Shown here piece by piece: positions 22,177 through 32,974 of a stretch of 64,000 bases of DNA. Positions within the stretch are counted from its first letter, which is position 1. The number at the start of each line of letters is the position of its first letter. Below the pieces are notes generated by a model that saw only the letters and a program-made list of their open reading frames with translations, was not told the DNA's origin and did not search any database. Made by a program: the position numbers and the translations under genes. The DNA comes from Petrosia ficiformis (taxonomy: Eukaryota > Porifera > Demospongiae > Haplosclerida > Petrosiidae). The stretch covers positions 3,919,374 through 3,983,373 of the forward strand of contig OX345652.1 of the NCBI GenBank assembly GCA_947044365.1. Direction: 5' to 3'.

Positions 22177-25100
22177 TTAACTACTTAAAATCGGTTCCCT
22201 GTATTCTCTACATGAGTCATAAAATGAATCATCATGACCTGGTTGAACTAAATGTGTCCTTGAATCATCTTTATGGAAGGCATCTAGGTGTCTAACAATC
22301 TCTTGTTGAGCTGTGCTAATCTTTCTCTCTACTTTTGCCAATAAACCACTCACCCATAAGAAATGGTAGACAAGAATAAGAAAGAAATTAATGAACACCA
22401 GAAGTACACAAACAACACTAATAGTAACAATGATGTCTATTTGATGTGTAATTACATAGAACCATGTTGTAGTATAGAGAAATGTGATGTTGAATGTAAG
22501 CCAAGTGTCCATTATATTCAGAAAGTTGTTTTTGAAAGGCTTGACGAAAGCTTGTGCTACTAAGAATAACATCAATATTGGGGTAGTAACTAGATAAATC
22601 ATTAAGCCCTGTTTCCCACTATACACAGTAAACATAACGTACATATATATTATCAGTACTAGACGAAGGACAAACCAATACTTTTTACCTTCCTTATATG
22701 GGGCATGAATGGCTTCAAGAACAGGCCTTAGATAACTGTTAGCTAGTGAACAACGTCTAAGAGGTTTAGCAAGAAGAAGGAGCGCAATGTAAGGTACAAT
22801 GAGAGGGAAAACTGTTAGCGATACATAGATCACAAGATTACGATGTGGTGGACTCAAGTATCTAACTGTGCCATCTAAACCCCATACATCAATATATCCA
22901 TTATCTGTATATATTCTAGCTGGTGTGAAGACATCAATAATAGCTTTTAACAGCTTTGAGAAGGAGAGGTGTACAACAGTAACTAGTACTTGAACTGATG
23001 AGTGAGATATTCTGTTTGAAAGCCATATTGAATAACGACTGAGTATAATGAGGATAACAACTATTATCAGGAGGTATATGGGGAATACTAAACTGAGGCC
23101 TGTTTTCAATAATTCAGTCATTCCGTCATACAAACACAGTGGAAATCCTAGATTAAGATTCAGAATTGAAAGAAAACCATCAACAAATTTCCCTGCTACT
23201 GTCAATACAATGTTGCCACTGTGCAGTAATAATAAACCAGTCAGACCACCATTAGCAGCTTGAGCATAGAATATAATACCATTAAGAGTACCAGTTGTTA
23301 GTGTGAGTCTCAACGCATATAACAAGTATATAATAATTGGACCTGAAGCCACCTGTACTAGTGCAGTCCATATCCATTTGTTAGAACAATGCATACATTT
23401 TTGAGATCCAAACACTACACTAAGACCATCCTTACATTTCCCACACAAAGGTCCTTCTCTGTGATTAATACAAAGTGGAGTTCTATTGAATTTACCATCG
23501 GTCTGATGAGCTACAAATAGTTCTGTTTCTCCAGTACTTTGAAAATAATCAACAAACCCTGGGTTTGCTAAACAATTACCAGGTGAACAACTACGAGATA
23601 TTCCAAAAACTTTTATTTCATCTTCCGATTCTATAAGACCAGCCCATGAAAGTGTTATACTAGATCTAGTGAATGTTTGAGTTTGTATCGAACATGTCAT
23701 AGGAATCGAGTTATCTTTAGCAAAGGCATACAATACAGGTGAACACACACAGTCTCCAGTTGTTATATTATCTAATACAAATCCAAGTGGACAGGGATGT
23801 ATGTGGATCTCTGAATGCACAGCTTCTGGATAGTCAGGTAATGAGAGAATTAGCATCCCTTGAAATGATTGATTACTAATAACTGTAGTAGTGTGTACAG
23901 TGAAACTGATATGAGTATAGTTCTTATATCTAGACTCTTGGATAATCTGTACCTTGTCTTCATATGACAACCATAGGTGACTCCTAGAGTCTCTTTCCTC
24001 AGCAATTATATCAACTTTAACATTGGTATAGACAAAACGATTCAACTCATCAAGTGCTGATAAATTCAACGAAACCATTTGACCAGGATAAGTATAAATA
24101 TCACCATTACTAGTCATTGTATTATTAAGATGAAGTTTTGTAGGTTTAGTTGAGATGCTCCATAATGTATTTCCAGGGTGATCAAACAGATGAAACATCT
24201 GTTCATAGAAACGCAAGGCTTGATATGGTGTGTGTGAATTAGAAGAATCATCAAACTGACAATTATATATTGGGAAGGCATATATATCATTACCTGCTTC
24301 TGTTGCTATATTGTTATGGAAGAATATTTTGATATCATTACTTTGAAAGTAAAATGCACACTCTTCTTGTTTATTATTCACATCAGCATAGATAGCTCCT
24401 CCAAGTACTGCCTGATTGTTAGTGAAATTAGCTGTTAATCCATTCATAAAATGTAAACGACTGCCATAATGTATCTTGATAGCAGCACCACTGGTACCTT
24501 TGTTGCCTTCAAATAATATATACCCACTAAGATAGATATTGGCATCAATAGCATCAATTACAGTTCCGAAATAATTCCTGAACATTGATGGCTTTTCTTT
24601 AATACCATGTATGTAACAATTAACTCTTTTAAAATCAAACATACTTGCATAAGGAATAATTGAAGACAGGGTGTTATTAATTGCATCAATACTCTCAAGA
24701 GTCACAGAAACACTTTCAGTTTTATAAATTTCAAGCATTTCAGCAAACATACATACACCTGCACGAATCGCTGCAGCATTATTGCATTTCATATTTTTCA
24801 ACAACATATTCATATTGACAGGGTCGTTCTTTTTGACACCGATATATATTGCTCTAGCTTTAAAATACCTCTGATTAGATGGAGAAAGCAAATCATTATG
24901 GATAATTGTATTTTCAATGATAAGAGGAACAGATATATCATTGGATGTTTGTATCTTCAAAGAGCTGAGAAAGATGAAACTCACATCTGCTCCATAACAC
25001 TGTTGAAGATCTAATAAATCATTATTTTTGAAATCTGAATTATTTATGTTTACAAAACTTCCATGGTGACTATTATAGTGTAAAATCAACACTGCCCCAC

Positions 25101-25977
25101 CAGTAGTACCTAAATTGTCTTTAAAAAGTGAATGGTCGATAAAAACATTTGCTTGGTAGTCGTGCTGGTAAAGGATGGTCAGTGCAGCTGCACTTACTAC
25201 CATTTCAAATGGTGATTGAAGATCAATATCATTGGCACATGAACGATTTTGCAAGTCACAGTTGGAGGAAAAAATACTTTGTTCAATGAACACTTTATGA
25301 GATTTCAATTCATCTGTTTGTTTATATCGAAGGAAGTGGAGTATCATTCCACACCCAATTGTTTCATTATAGTAGTTATACATTATGGTACTGGCTGATG
25401 AATGTGACACTTTCACATTGTGTATAATAGAGTCCATAAGGTTGATACCAATCAGTGCAAACCCGTATGAGGATATCAGTTCAACCTCACTCACATTGAC
25501 TCTACAGTGTAAAAAGAGTAAGGCAGCAGCATGAGTAGAAGAGTAATACAGAGAAGAAAAATTAAAAATATCAATGACATCATCGGGTAACTTGTTGAGA
25601 TATGTTCCACAATTCATGAATGTCAATCCTTGAAGAGTAACGAGAGAGTCGATGAAAGCTAAACCTAGTTTAGGAACAGGAATGTCATCATAATATGCGG
25701 AGGATCCACATGATATAACAGCTGGACTGTTTGTACTGCTTCTAATAGTAACATCCACTAAACTCATGCCAAAACAAAAACTGTTTATTGTGATGCTATA
25801 TACAACTGAGCTATCTAGCTCAAGCAATATTTTCTCGTTAAAATATTTGCGATTACACAAATGCTGTTCAAATTCCCATGAAGTATTAATGAAGATCGCT
25901 TCACAAGAAATATTACAGCTGGAAAACACAATAACAGTCAATAGAAGAGTATATTGACTAGTAACCATTATGTACAA
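22177..25977 (-). CDS. BH5: beta-helix ectodomain, multi-pass membrane protein
   Basis: Intronless, 1266 codons from MYIMVTSQYTLLL. Signal peptide, then a beta-helix ectodomain whose N-terminal third is the most distinct of the array (FGMSLVDVTIRSS, SAYYDDIPVPKLG). Cys-rich stalk with CPLGFVLDN near 727 and CGKCKDGLSVVFGSQKC near 844. Class A membrane module from about 866, with local differences from BH2/BH3 (SLLANSYLRP-like loop, LVTTPILMLFLVAQAFVKPF). Tail with DDSFYDSC, then EYREPILSS. Residues of about 500-720 are shared almost exactly with BH6, and the stalk is almost base-identical with BH3. Same likely role as the other copies. Confidence 0.88.
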   Translation of the reverse strand: MYIMVTSQYTLLLTVIVFSSCNISCEAIFINTSWEFEQHLCNRKYFNEKILLELDSSVVYSITINSFCFGMSLVDVTIRSSTNSPAVISCGSSAYYDDIPVPKLGLAFIDSLVTLQGLTFMNCGTYLNKLPDDVIDIFNFSSLYYSSTHAAALLFLHCRVNVSEVELISSYGFALIGINLMDSIIHNVKVSHSSASTIMYNYYNETIGCGMILHFLRYKQTDELKSHKVFIEQSIFSSNCDLQNRSCANDIDLQSPFEMVVSAAALTILYQHDYQANVFIDHSLFKDNLGTTGGAVLILHYNSHHGSFVNINNSDFKNNDLLDLQQCYGADVSFIFLSSLKIQTSNDISVPLIIENTIIHNDLLSPSNQRYFKARAIYIGVKKNDPVNMNMLLKNMKCNNAAAIRAGVCMFAEMLEIYKTESVSVTLESIDAINNTLSSIIPYASMFDFKRVNCYIHGIKEKPSMFRNYFGTVIDAIDANIYLSGYILFEGNKGTSGAAIKIHYGSRLHFMNGLTANFTNNQAVLGGAIYADVNNKQEECAFYFQSNDIKIFFHNNIATEAGNDIYAFPIYNCQFDDSSNSHTPYQALRFYEQMFHLFDHPGNTLWSISTKPTKLHLNNTMTSNGDIYTYPGQMVSLNLSALDELNRFVYTNVKVDIIAEERDSRSHLWLSYEDKVQIIQESRYKNYTHISFTVHTTTVISNQSFQGMLILSLPDYPEAVHSEIHIHPCPLGFVLDNITTGDCVCSPVLYAFAKDNSIPMTCSIQTQTFTRSSITLSWAGLIESEDEIKVFGISRSCSPGNCLANPGFVDYFQSTGETELFVAHQTDGKFNRTPLCINHREGPLCGKCKDGLSVVFGSQKCMHCSNKWIWTALVQVASGPIIIYLLYALRLTLTTGTLNGIIFYAQAANGGLTGLLLLHSGNIVLTVAGKFVDGFLSILNLNLGFPLCLYDGMTELLKTGLSLVFPIYLLIIVVILIILSRYSIWLSNRISHSSVQVLVTVVHLSFSKLLKAIIDVFTPARIYTDNGYIDVWGLDGTVRYLSPPHRNLVIYVSLTVFPLIVPYIALLLLAKPLRRCSLANSYLRPVLEAIHAPYKEGKKYWFVLRLVLIIYMYVMFTVYSGKQGLMIYLVTTPILMLFLVAQAFVKPFKNNFLNIMDTWLTFNITFLYTTTWFYVITHQIDIIVTISVVCVLLVFINFFLILVYHFLWVSGLLAKVERKISTAQQEIVRHLDAFHKDDSRTHLVQPGHDDSFYDSCREYREPILSS

Positions 25978-27256
25978 ATTACTGAACTGTTTCCGACTTC
26001 TTTGCTATTTGCTTTTATCATATACTTTTTAACATCGGCTATGGAAACGTTATGTGAAATATATTATAATTATTATGTCGAAACGTATTTATTTCAAAAT
26101 ATGCACCTTTGTTTATTCATATCACAGCAGTATTGTTAATAAACTACATATAACAATTTCATAACTATAGCCCTAAAAAGGACTGTTAGTAACTAAAGAT
26201 TATTAAACAACACTGCAGAATCTGTTTCATTTTCTATACGTACTTGCGGTCATTCCACAATCCAAAGTAACTTTACCGGTATTACAAACTTGTTTCCTAT
26301 TATGTACTGTACCACTGGTATATGTATATGAGACAAAACACTAGGTTATAATAGTCAAAAATAAACATCACTGAAATATACCAATAGGTTTGAAACACAA
26401 ACAACAAATTCAAACTGTAACTGATTGCTTGAAATTACCTACATTTAGCTAGAAATAACATTAATATTGATGAAAACAGAACCATGTTACATGGATGTTG
26501 ATGAATCCTGCTAATCAACAGAACAGAATATTCTGATCAAAAATTTGATTTTGTTTCTGAGAACCAGTCAAACGTATTCCCATGCACTATGGATTTCCAG
26601 TACTGTTTGAATTTGGGTTAACCCACTATGGGTATAAGCCCTTCAATTGAGATTCAAAGCACAAAACATAAACTGTATAGCATTTTTAATTCAAAGTTTC
26701 AGTGTATATATCGACTGAAAATAACTTATTAATTAACTTAGTTATTTAATCTTCTTATGACCCAGGACTATAATACTGATTCTAGTTCCACAGCATGGCA
26801 GGTTTGACAGCACGTGCTCAAGAAAGTGGGTGTGGTTAGGTTATTAATTTTTATTACTAGTCCATTAGTCCACGATTCCAGTAGTCCAGTCCACTGTTTG
26901 CAGACTCACCAGCGAAAGGAAGTCATTGAAAAAAAAAAAAACAACAGGCCAAAAAGTTACAGATTAACAGCATTTGACTTTTTCACCGTTTGTTTTTTCA
27001 ATGCAATGACTCACTTAAATTGCTGTTTGGTTCTAACATTGTGGTCTGTACTTTGGTTGTGGTCTTTTAGAAATATAAACCTAAGCCCTTAACACAATTG
27101 TAGTGTACAGTTGTACCTGTAACACATGATACATAAAAGTGTTTGACCATACCTATATATACTAAAATATAACGATATTTAAAATATAAGAAAAAATGTA
27201 GTTTTTACAACTTAACAATATAATTATAAGTACACACACATATAAATACACACTGC
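25978..27256. other. Intergenic between BH5 and BH6
   Basis: Holds the BH5 5' flank, one degenerate satellite unit (about 26190-26250) and the duplicated 0.45-kb flank (26240-26700). Positions 26800-27100 are a unique segment with an A13 run at 26929-26941. No gene is supported. Confidence 0.45.
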
Positions 27257-30200
27257 TTAATTAGACAAGCTTAAAATCGGTTCCCTGTACTCTCGACATG
27301 AGTCATAAAATGAATCATCATGAGCTGGCCGGAGTAAACGTGTCCTCGAGTTATCTCCATGGAAGGCATTTAAGCGTCTAACAATGTCTTTGTGAGCTGT
27401 GGTAATCTTTCTCTCTACCTTTGCCAATAAACCAGTCACCCATAATAAATGATAAACAAGAATGAGAAGGAAATTAATGAATACCAGAAGTACACAAACA
27501 ACACTAATAGTAATAGTGATGTCTACTTGATGTGTAATCACATAGTACCATGTTGTAGCATACATAAATGTAATGTTGTACATAAGCCAAATGTCCATTA
27601 TATTAATGAAGTTATTTTTAAAAGGCTTGACATAGGCCTGTCCTATTACAAAAAGTATCAATATTGGGCTAAAAGCTAGATAAATTTTGAAGTTATTTTT
27701 CCCTCTATACACAGCGTAAATAATGTATAGAATTATTACTAGCACTAGGCGAAGGACGAACCAATACTTTTTACCTTCCTTATATGGAGCATGAATAGCT
27801 TCAAGAACAGGCCTTAGATATTTGTTAGCTAGTGAACAACGTCTGAGAGGTTTAGCAAGAAGAAGGAGTGTGATGTAAGGTACTATGAGAGGGAAAACTA
27901 TTAGAGATGCATAAATCACAAGGTTACGATGTTCTGGACTCAAGTATCTAACTGTACCATCCCAATACCATACATCAATATATCCATTATCTGTATATAT
28001 TCTAGCTGGTGTGAAGACATCAATAATAGCTATTAACAGCTTTGAGAAGGAGAGATGTACAACAGTAACTAGTACTTGTACTGATGAGTGAGATACTCTG
28101 TTTGAAAGCCATGTTGAATAACGACTGAGTATAATGAGGACAACAACTATTGTCAGGAGGTATATGGGGAATACTAAACTGAGACTTGCTTTCCACAATT
28201 CATTCATCCCATCATATAAGCAAAGTGGGAATCCAAAATTCAGATTCAAAAATGATAGAAAACCTATTGCCAATTTATCTGCTCCAAGAAATGGTATATT
28301 ACCAATATTGCGAAGTGTTAATAAATCAAAAAGACCACCATTGGCAACTTGAGCATAGAATAATATACCATTAAGAGTACCAGTTGTTAGTGTGAGTCTC
28401 AACACATATAACAAATATATAACAATTGGACCTAAAGCCACTTGTACTAGTGCAGTCCATATCCATTTATTAGAACAGCGTATACATTTTTGAGACCCAA
28501 ACACTAAACTAAGACCATCCTTACATTTCCCACACAGAGTCCCCTCTCTGTCATTGATACAAAGAGGAGTTTCATAAACTTTCTCATCGATCTGATAAGC
28601 TGCAAACAGCTGTGTTTTTCCAGTGCTTTGAAAAAGATCAAATGCTGGGTTTGCCATGCAATGACCAAGTGGACAACTACGAGATATTCCAAAAACATTT
28701 ATTCCATCTTCAATTTCAATAAGGCCAGCCCATGAAACTGTTGATGTGGATTTAGTAAATGTTTGAGTTTGTATAGAACATTTCATCAGAATTGAGTTAT
28801 CTTTAGCAAAGGCATACAATACAGGTGAACACACACAGTCTCCAGTTGTTATATTATCTAATATAAATCCAAGTGGACATGGATGTATTTGGACCTCTGA
28901 ATATACAACCTCTGGATAGTCAGGTAATGAGAGAATTAGCATCTCTTGAAATGATTGATTACTAATAACTGTAGTAGTGTGTACAGTGAAACTGATATGA
29001 GTATAGTTCTTATATCTAGACTCTTGGATAATCTGTACCTTGTCTTCATATGACAACCGTAGGTGACTACTAGAGTCTCTTTTCTCAGCAATTATATCAA
29101 CTTTAACATTGGTATAGACAAAACGATTCAACTCATCAAGTGCTGATAAATTCAATGAAACCATTTGACCTGGATAAGTATAAATATCACCATTACTAGT
29201 CATTGTATTATTAAGATGAAGTTTTGTAGGTTTAGTTGAGATGCTCCATAATCTATTTCCAGGGTGATCAAACAGATGAAACATCTGTTCATAGCAACTT
29301 AAGGCTTGATATGGTGTGTGTGAATTAGAAGAATCATCAAACTGACAATTATATATTGGGAAGGCATATATATCATTACCTGCTTCTGTTGCTATATTGT
29401 TATGGAAGAATATTTTGATATCATTACTTTGAAAGTAAAATGCACACTCTTCTTGTTTATTATTCACATCAGCATAGATAGCTCCTCCAAGTACTGCCTG
29501 ATTGTTAGTGAAATTAGCTGTTAATCCATTCATAAAGTGTAAACGACTGCCATAATGTATCTTGATAGCACCACCACTGATACCTTTGTTGCCTTCAAAT
29601 AATAGATACCCACTAAGATAGATATTGGCATCAATAGCATCAATTACAACTCCCAAATTATTTCTGAGAGTTGATGGCTTTTCCTTAGTACCATTTATGT
29701 AACAATTAACTCTTCTAAAAGCAAACATACCAGCATATGGAAAAATTGAAGAAAGGCTGTTATTAATTGCATCAACACTCTCAAGACTCACAGAAACATT
29801 TCCTTCTTTATATAATCCTATCCTTTCTGCAAAGATGCACATACCTCTATGCGTTGCAACTCTATTACTGCATATTATATCTTTGAACAGCATGTGCACG
29901 TTAAAAGCATCATTTTTTTTGACACCGATATATATTGCTCCAGCTTTAAAATATGTTTGTTCATAGGGAGGTCTGAAGGCATCACAGAAATTTGTTTGTT
30001 CAATGATGAGAGGAACTACTACTGTATCATTGGGTGGTTGCATTTCCAAAGAACTGAGAAAATTGAAACTCACATCAGCTCCATAACATTGATGATAACC
30101 TAATACATTATTAGACTTGAAATGTGTATTTGTAATGTAAACATGTCCTCTGTAATAACTATTGTAGTGTAAAATCAACACTGCCCCACCAATAGTACCT

Positions 30201-31054
30201 GAATTCCCATTGAACTTCGAATTGTTAATGAACACATTTGCTTGGTATTCATGCTGTGTATAAAGGATGGTCAGTGCTGCTGCACTTACTACCATTTCGG
30301 AACCTGATTGAAGATCCACATTATTGGCACATGAAGAATCATTTTGCAAGTCATAGTTGTAAGAAAAGGTGCTTTGCTCAATTGACACTTTATGAAATTT
30401 GGACTCCTCTGCTTGTAGAAAGTGGAGCATCATTCCACAACCAATTGTTTCATTATAATAGTTATACATAAAGGCACTGGCTGTTGAATGTGACATATTT
30501 ACATAGTGTATAACAGAGTTCAAAAGATTGATACCAATTACTGCAAACCCATATGATGATCTTAGTTCAACCTCACTCATATTGAGAGTACAGTTTATAA
30601 AGAGTAAGGCAGCAGCATGAGTAGAATTGTAATACAGAGATGAGGAATTAAACATGTTGATATCTTCTCGTAGCGTGTTGATATATCTTCCACAATTGAC
30701 GAATTTCACTCCTTGAAGAGAAATCGAAGAGTTGATGAAAGCTAAACCTAATGTAGGAACAGGAATGTGATCATCCTGTACACAGGATATAACCGCTGGA
30801 CTGTTTGTACTGCTGCTCCTGATAGTAATATCCACTTTACTCATGAAACAAAAACTGTTTATTGTGATGTTATATATAACTGAGCTATCTAGCTCAAGTA
30901 ATATTTTCTCGTTAACATGATATGTCTTATTACACAAATACTGTTCAAATTCCCATGAAGTATTAATGGAGATCGTTTCACCAGAAACATAACAGCTGGA
31001 AAGCACAATAACAATCAATAGAAGAGTACAATGACTAGAAGCCATTCTGCACAA
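27257..31054 (-). CDS. BH6: mosaic beta-helix/multi-pass membrane protein
   Basis: Intronless, 1265 codons from MCRMASSHCTLLL. It is a patchwork of its neighbours. About 31054-29640 (residues 1-470) is almost identical to BH4, including the promoter side. About 29640-28880 matches BH5 (IDANIYLSGYLLFEGNKG, NYTHISFTVHTTTVISNQSF). About 28870-28500 returns to the BH4 type (GHCMANPAFD, CINDREGTLCGKC). From about 28480 to the stop it matches BH2/BH3 (TLRNIGNIPFLGADKLAIGF). The frame is fully open, with signal peptide, Pmp-like repeats, Cys-rich stalk, class A membrane module and the DDSFYDSC...REPIL tail. The open frame despite several junctions suggests selection or recent exchange. Confidence 0.88.
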   Translation of the reverse strand: MCRMASSHCTLLLIVIVLSSCYVSGETISINTSWEFEQYLCNKTYHVNEKILLELDSSVIYNITINSFCFMSKVDITIRSSSTNSPAVISCVQDDHIPVPTLGLAFINSSISLQGVKFVNCGRYINTLREDINMFNSSSLYYNSTHAAALLFINCTLNMSEVELRSSYGFAVIGINLLNSVIHYVNMSHSTASAFMYNYYNETIGCGMMLHFLQAEESKFHKVSIEQSTFSYNYDLQNDSSCANNVDLQSGSEMVVSAAALTILYTQHEYQANVFINNSKFNGNSGTIGGAVLILHYNSYYRGHVYITNTHFKSNNVLGYHQCYGADVSFNFLSSLEMQPPNDTVVVPLIIEQTNFCDAFRPPYEQTYFKAGAIYIGVKKNDAFNVHMLFKDIICSNRVATHRGMCIFAERIGLYKEGNVSVSLESVDAINNSLSSIFPYAGMFAFRRVNCYINGTKEKPSTLRNNLGVVIDAIDANIYLSGYLLFEGNKGISGGAIKIHYGSRLHFMNGLTANFTNNQAVLGGAIYADVNNKQEECAFYFQSNDIKIFFHNNIATEAGNDIYAFPIYNCQFDDSSNSHTPYQALSCYEQMFHLFDHPGNRLWSISTKPTKLHLNNTMTSNGDIYTYPGQMVSLNLSALDELNRFVYTNVKVDIIAEKRDSSSHLRLSYEDKVQIIQESRYKNYTHISFTVHTTTVISNQSFQEMLILSLPDYPEVVYSEVQIHPCPLGFILDNITTGDCVCSPVLYAFAKDNSILMKCSIQTQTFTKSTSTVSWAGLIEIEDGINVFGISRSCPLGHCMANPAFDLFQSTGKTQLFAAYQIDEKVYETPLCINDREGTLCGKCKDGLSLVFGSQKCIRCSNKWIWTALVQVALGPIVIYLLYVLRLTLTTGTLNGILFYAQVANGGLFDLLTLRNIGNIPFLGADKLAIGFLSFLNLNFGFPLCLYDGMNELWKASLSLVFPIYLLTIVVVLIILSRYSTWLSNRVSHSSVQVLVTVVHLSFSKLLIAIIDVFTPARIYTDNGYIDVWYWDGTVRYLSPEHRNLVIYASLIVFPLIVPYITLLLLAKPLRRCSLANKYLRPVLEAIHAPYKEGKKYWFVLRLVLVIILYIIYAVYRGKNNFKIYLAFSPILILFVIGQAYVKPFKNNFINIMDIWLMYNITFMYATTWYYVITHQVDITITISVVCVLLVFINFLLILVYHLLWVTGLLAKVERKITTAHKDIVRRLNAFHGDNSRTRLLRPAHDDSFYDSCREYREPILSLSN

Positions 31055-31204
31055 ATTACCAAATGGTTTTGTTTGTGAGATTTCTTGTGCAATTTGTTTT
31101 TATCATAGAAATATATTATAACAGGTTGAAGCTTATTTATATTGAATAAACCATATTCTCAAAACTATAACAAGTTCATAACTATGGCCTAAAAAGGACT
31201 GTTA

Positions 31205-31757
31205 GTAACTACAGCAGATTACTAAACAACACTATTCATCAATCTGTTTCATTTTCTAATAGTATTCACATGACTGACTGTTTTAACTACAGATTACTAA
31301 ACAACACTATTCATCAATCTGTTTCATTTTCTAATAGTATTCACATGACTGACTGTTTTAACTACAGAATACTAAACAACACTATTCATCAATCTGTTTC
31401 ATTTACTAAACGTATTCACATGACTGACTGTTTTAACTACAGAATACTAAACAACACTATTCATCAATCTGTTTCATTTTCTAATAGTATTCACATGACT
31501 GACTGTTTTAACTACAGAATACTAAACAACACTATTCATCAATCTGTTTCATTTACTATACGTATTCACATGACTGACTGTTTTAACTACAGAATACTAA
31601 ACAACACTATTCATCAATCTGATTCATTTTCTAAACATATTCACATGACTGACTGTTTTAACTACAGAATACTAAACAACACTATTCATCAATCTGTTTC
31701 ATTTTCTAAATGTATTCACATGACTGACTGTCTTAACTACAGAATACTAAACAACTG
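31205..31757. repeat. 75-bp satellite, about 7 units, upstream of BH6
   Basis: The unit is exactly 75 bp (first two tattcacatg starts at 31263 and 31338), so a plus-strand frame stays open for 163 codons. The homologous satellite at 20195-20600 has an in-frame stop, which argues against coding. Confidence 0.93.
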
Positions 31758-32336
31758 TTGATTTTATTTTCTATATGTATTCACAGGATTTGCAGTCAAT
31801 CCACAATCCAAAGTAACTTTACCAGTATTAGAAACTTGTTTCCATTTATGTACTGTACCACTAGTATATTTATGATGAGATAAAATACTTAGTCCATAAT
31901 ATGTATAGTCAAATATAAGTACATACATTGTATCACAGGATATATAACAGTAGGTTTGAAATACCAGCAACAATGGCAAATTCAAAACAACAGATTAAAT
32001 TCTAAATAAAATGCATTGTGCTTGCAACAATCAATACATTTAGCTATAGAAATAACATTAATACAGAACCATGTTATATGGATGTTGAGATGAATGCTAT
32101 ATTTGAATAATTACTTATCTAAAATTCCAGACAAATTGTGTTTTTGAGAAGCAGAGAAAATTTGTGAGTTCTGAGTAATTTTATTCAGGATGGACAACTT
32201 CCAGTACTGTTTCAATTTGGATTAACCCATTGTGGTTCTAACCCCTTCAAATATATACCGTACAGAACTGTTAGCTTCAAGGATGACATTTTGAATATGT
32301 ATATCAACAAAAGATAACTGATTAATTAACTTAATT
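31758..32336. other. Duplicated upstream flank of BH6
   Basis: Homologous to 20610-21130 and 26240-26700. No gene is seen. Confidence 0.5.
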
Positions 32337-32530
32337 AAAGTCTGTTTACATTCACAATGATGTTAAAATTAATTTGTGATGACTTTATATGTAATATAGT
32401 GTATAGTTTATCGTCTTAATACATGATTATACTATAAATCAAGTAATGAATTGAAATTTGGCATGCACAAAAAAGAATGGGAAGGATAATTATATAAACA
32501 TACCCTTTTACCTATGCTCCATGGCAAGGA
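32337..32530 (+). mobile_element. MITE family 1, copy a (truncated)
   Basis: Begins aaagtctgtttacattcaca and shares tatagtgtatagttta and the tacatgattatac core with the copies at 34447, 58161 and 60806. The far end is missing. Confidence 0.7.
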
Positions 32531-32548
32531 CAATCCACTCATACAATG

Positions 32549-32743
32549 AAAGTCTATTTACATTCACAATGACCTCAAATGTGTTGACTTTATTTGTACT
32601 ATAATGTATAGTCCAATGTCATAAGTTTAATACAATAACGAAGGGATGGATTGCAATTTGATATACACAAGAAAGAACAGGAGGTCATTCCAAAGCAAAG
32701 TTATGAAAATGTTTCTGAGGCCAAGGTGAACGTAAATGACCTT
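32549..32743 (+). mobile_element. MITE family 1, copy b
   Basis: Runs from aaagtctatttacattcaca to cgtaaatgacctt. The ends are an imperfect inverted repeat. It lies directly behind copy a and just downstream of the SLC30A9 stop codon. Confidence 0.75.
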
Positions 32744-32974
32744 TAGGTAATTAATTTATCACTATACTAACCCTATCTACAGTACAATCAAAGCTATTTT
32801 AAATTATAAGATTGATCTAAGAAGATTCAAAGTGTTAATATTTTGTGAAATGATAAAACGAAATCTGTTCAGAAAAACATATTAATTGTTTGAAAGAAAC
32901 TAATATAACTATAACTCAAAAATTCCATTTGCTGTAATAAGTTATCTTTCAAAGTTAAAAAGTTGAGACCTTTT

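Noticed and set aside
26814..27092. 92-codon plus-strand frame
   Set aside because: Low-complexity stretches (poly-A), no recognisable domain and no homologue in the duplicated flanks.
1..31054. Bacterial (chlamydial) Pmp autotransporters or contamination
   Set aside because: The beta-helix repeats resemble Pmp proteins, but there is no autotransporter barrel. The proteins end in multi-pass helices and the genes sit in the same contig as intron-bearing animal genes.
31270..31761. 163-codon plus-strand frame with 25-residue repeats
   Set aside because: It exists because the satellite period (75 bp) is divisible by three. The homologous satellite at 20195-20600 has an in-frame stop.
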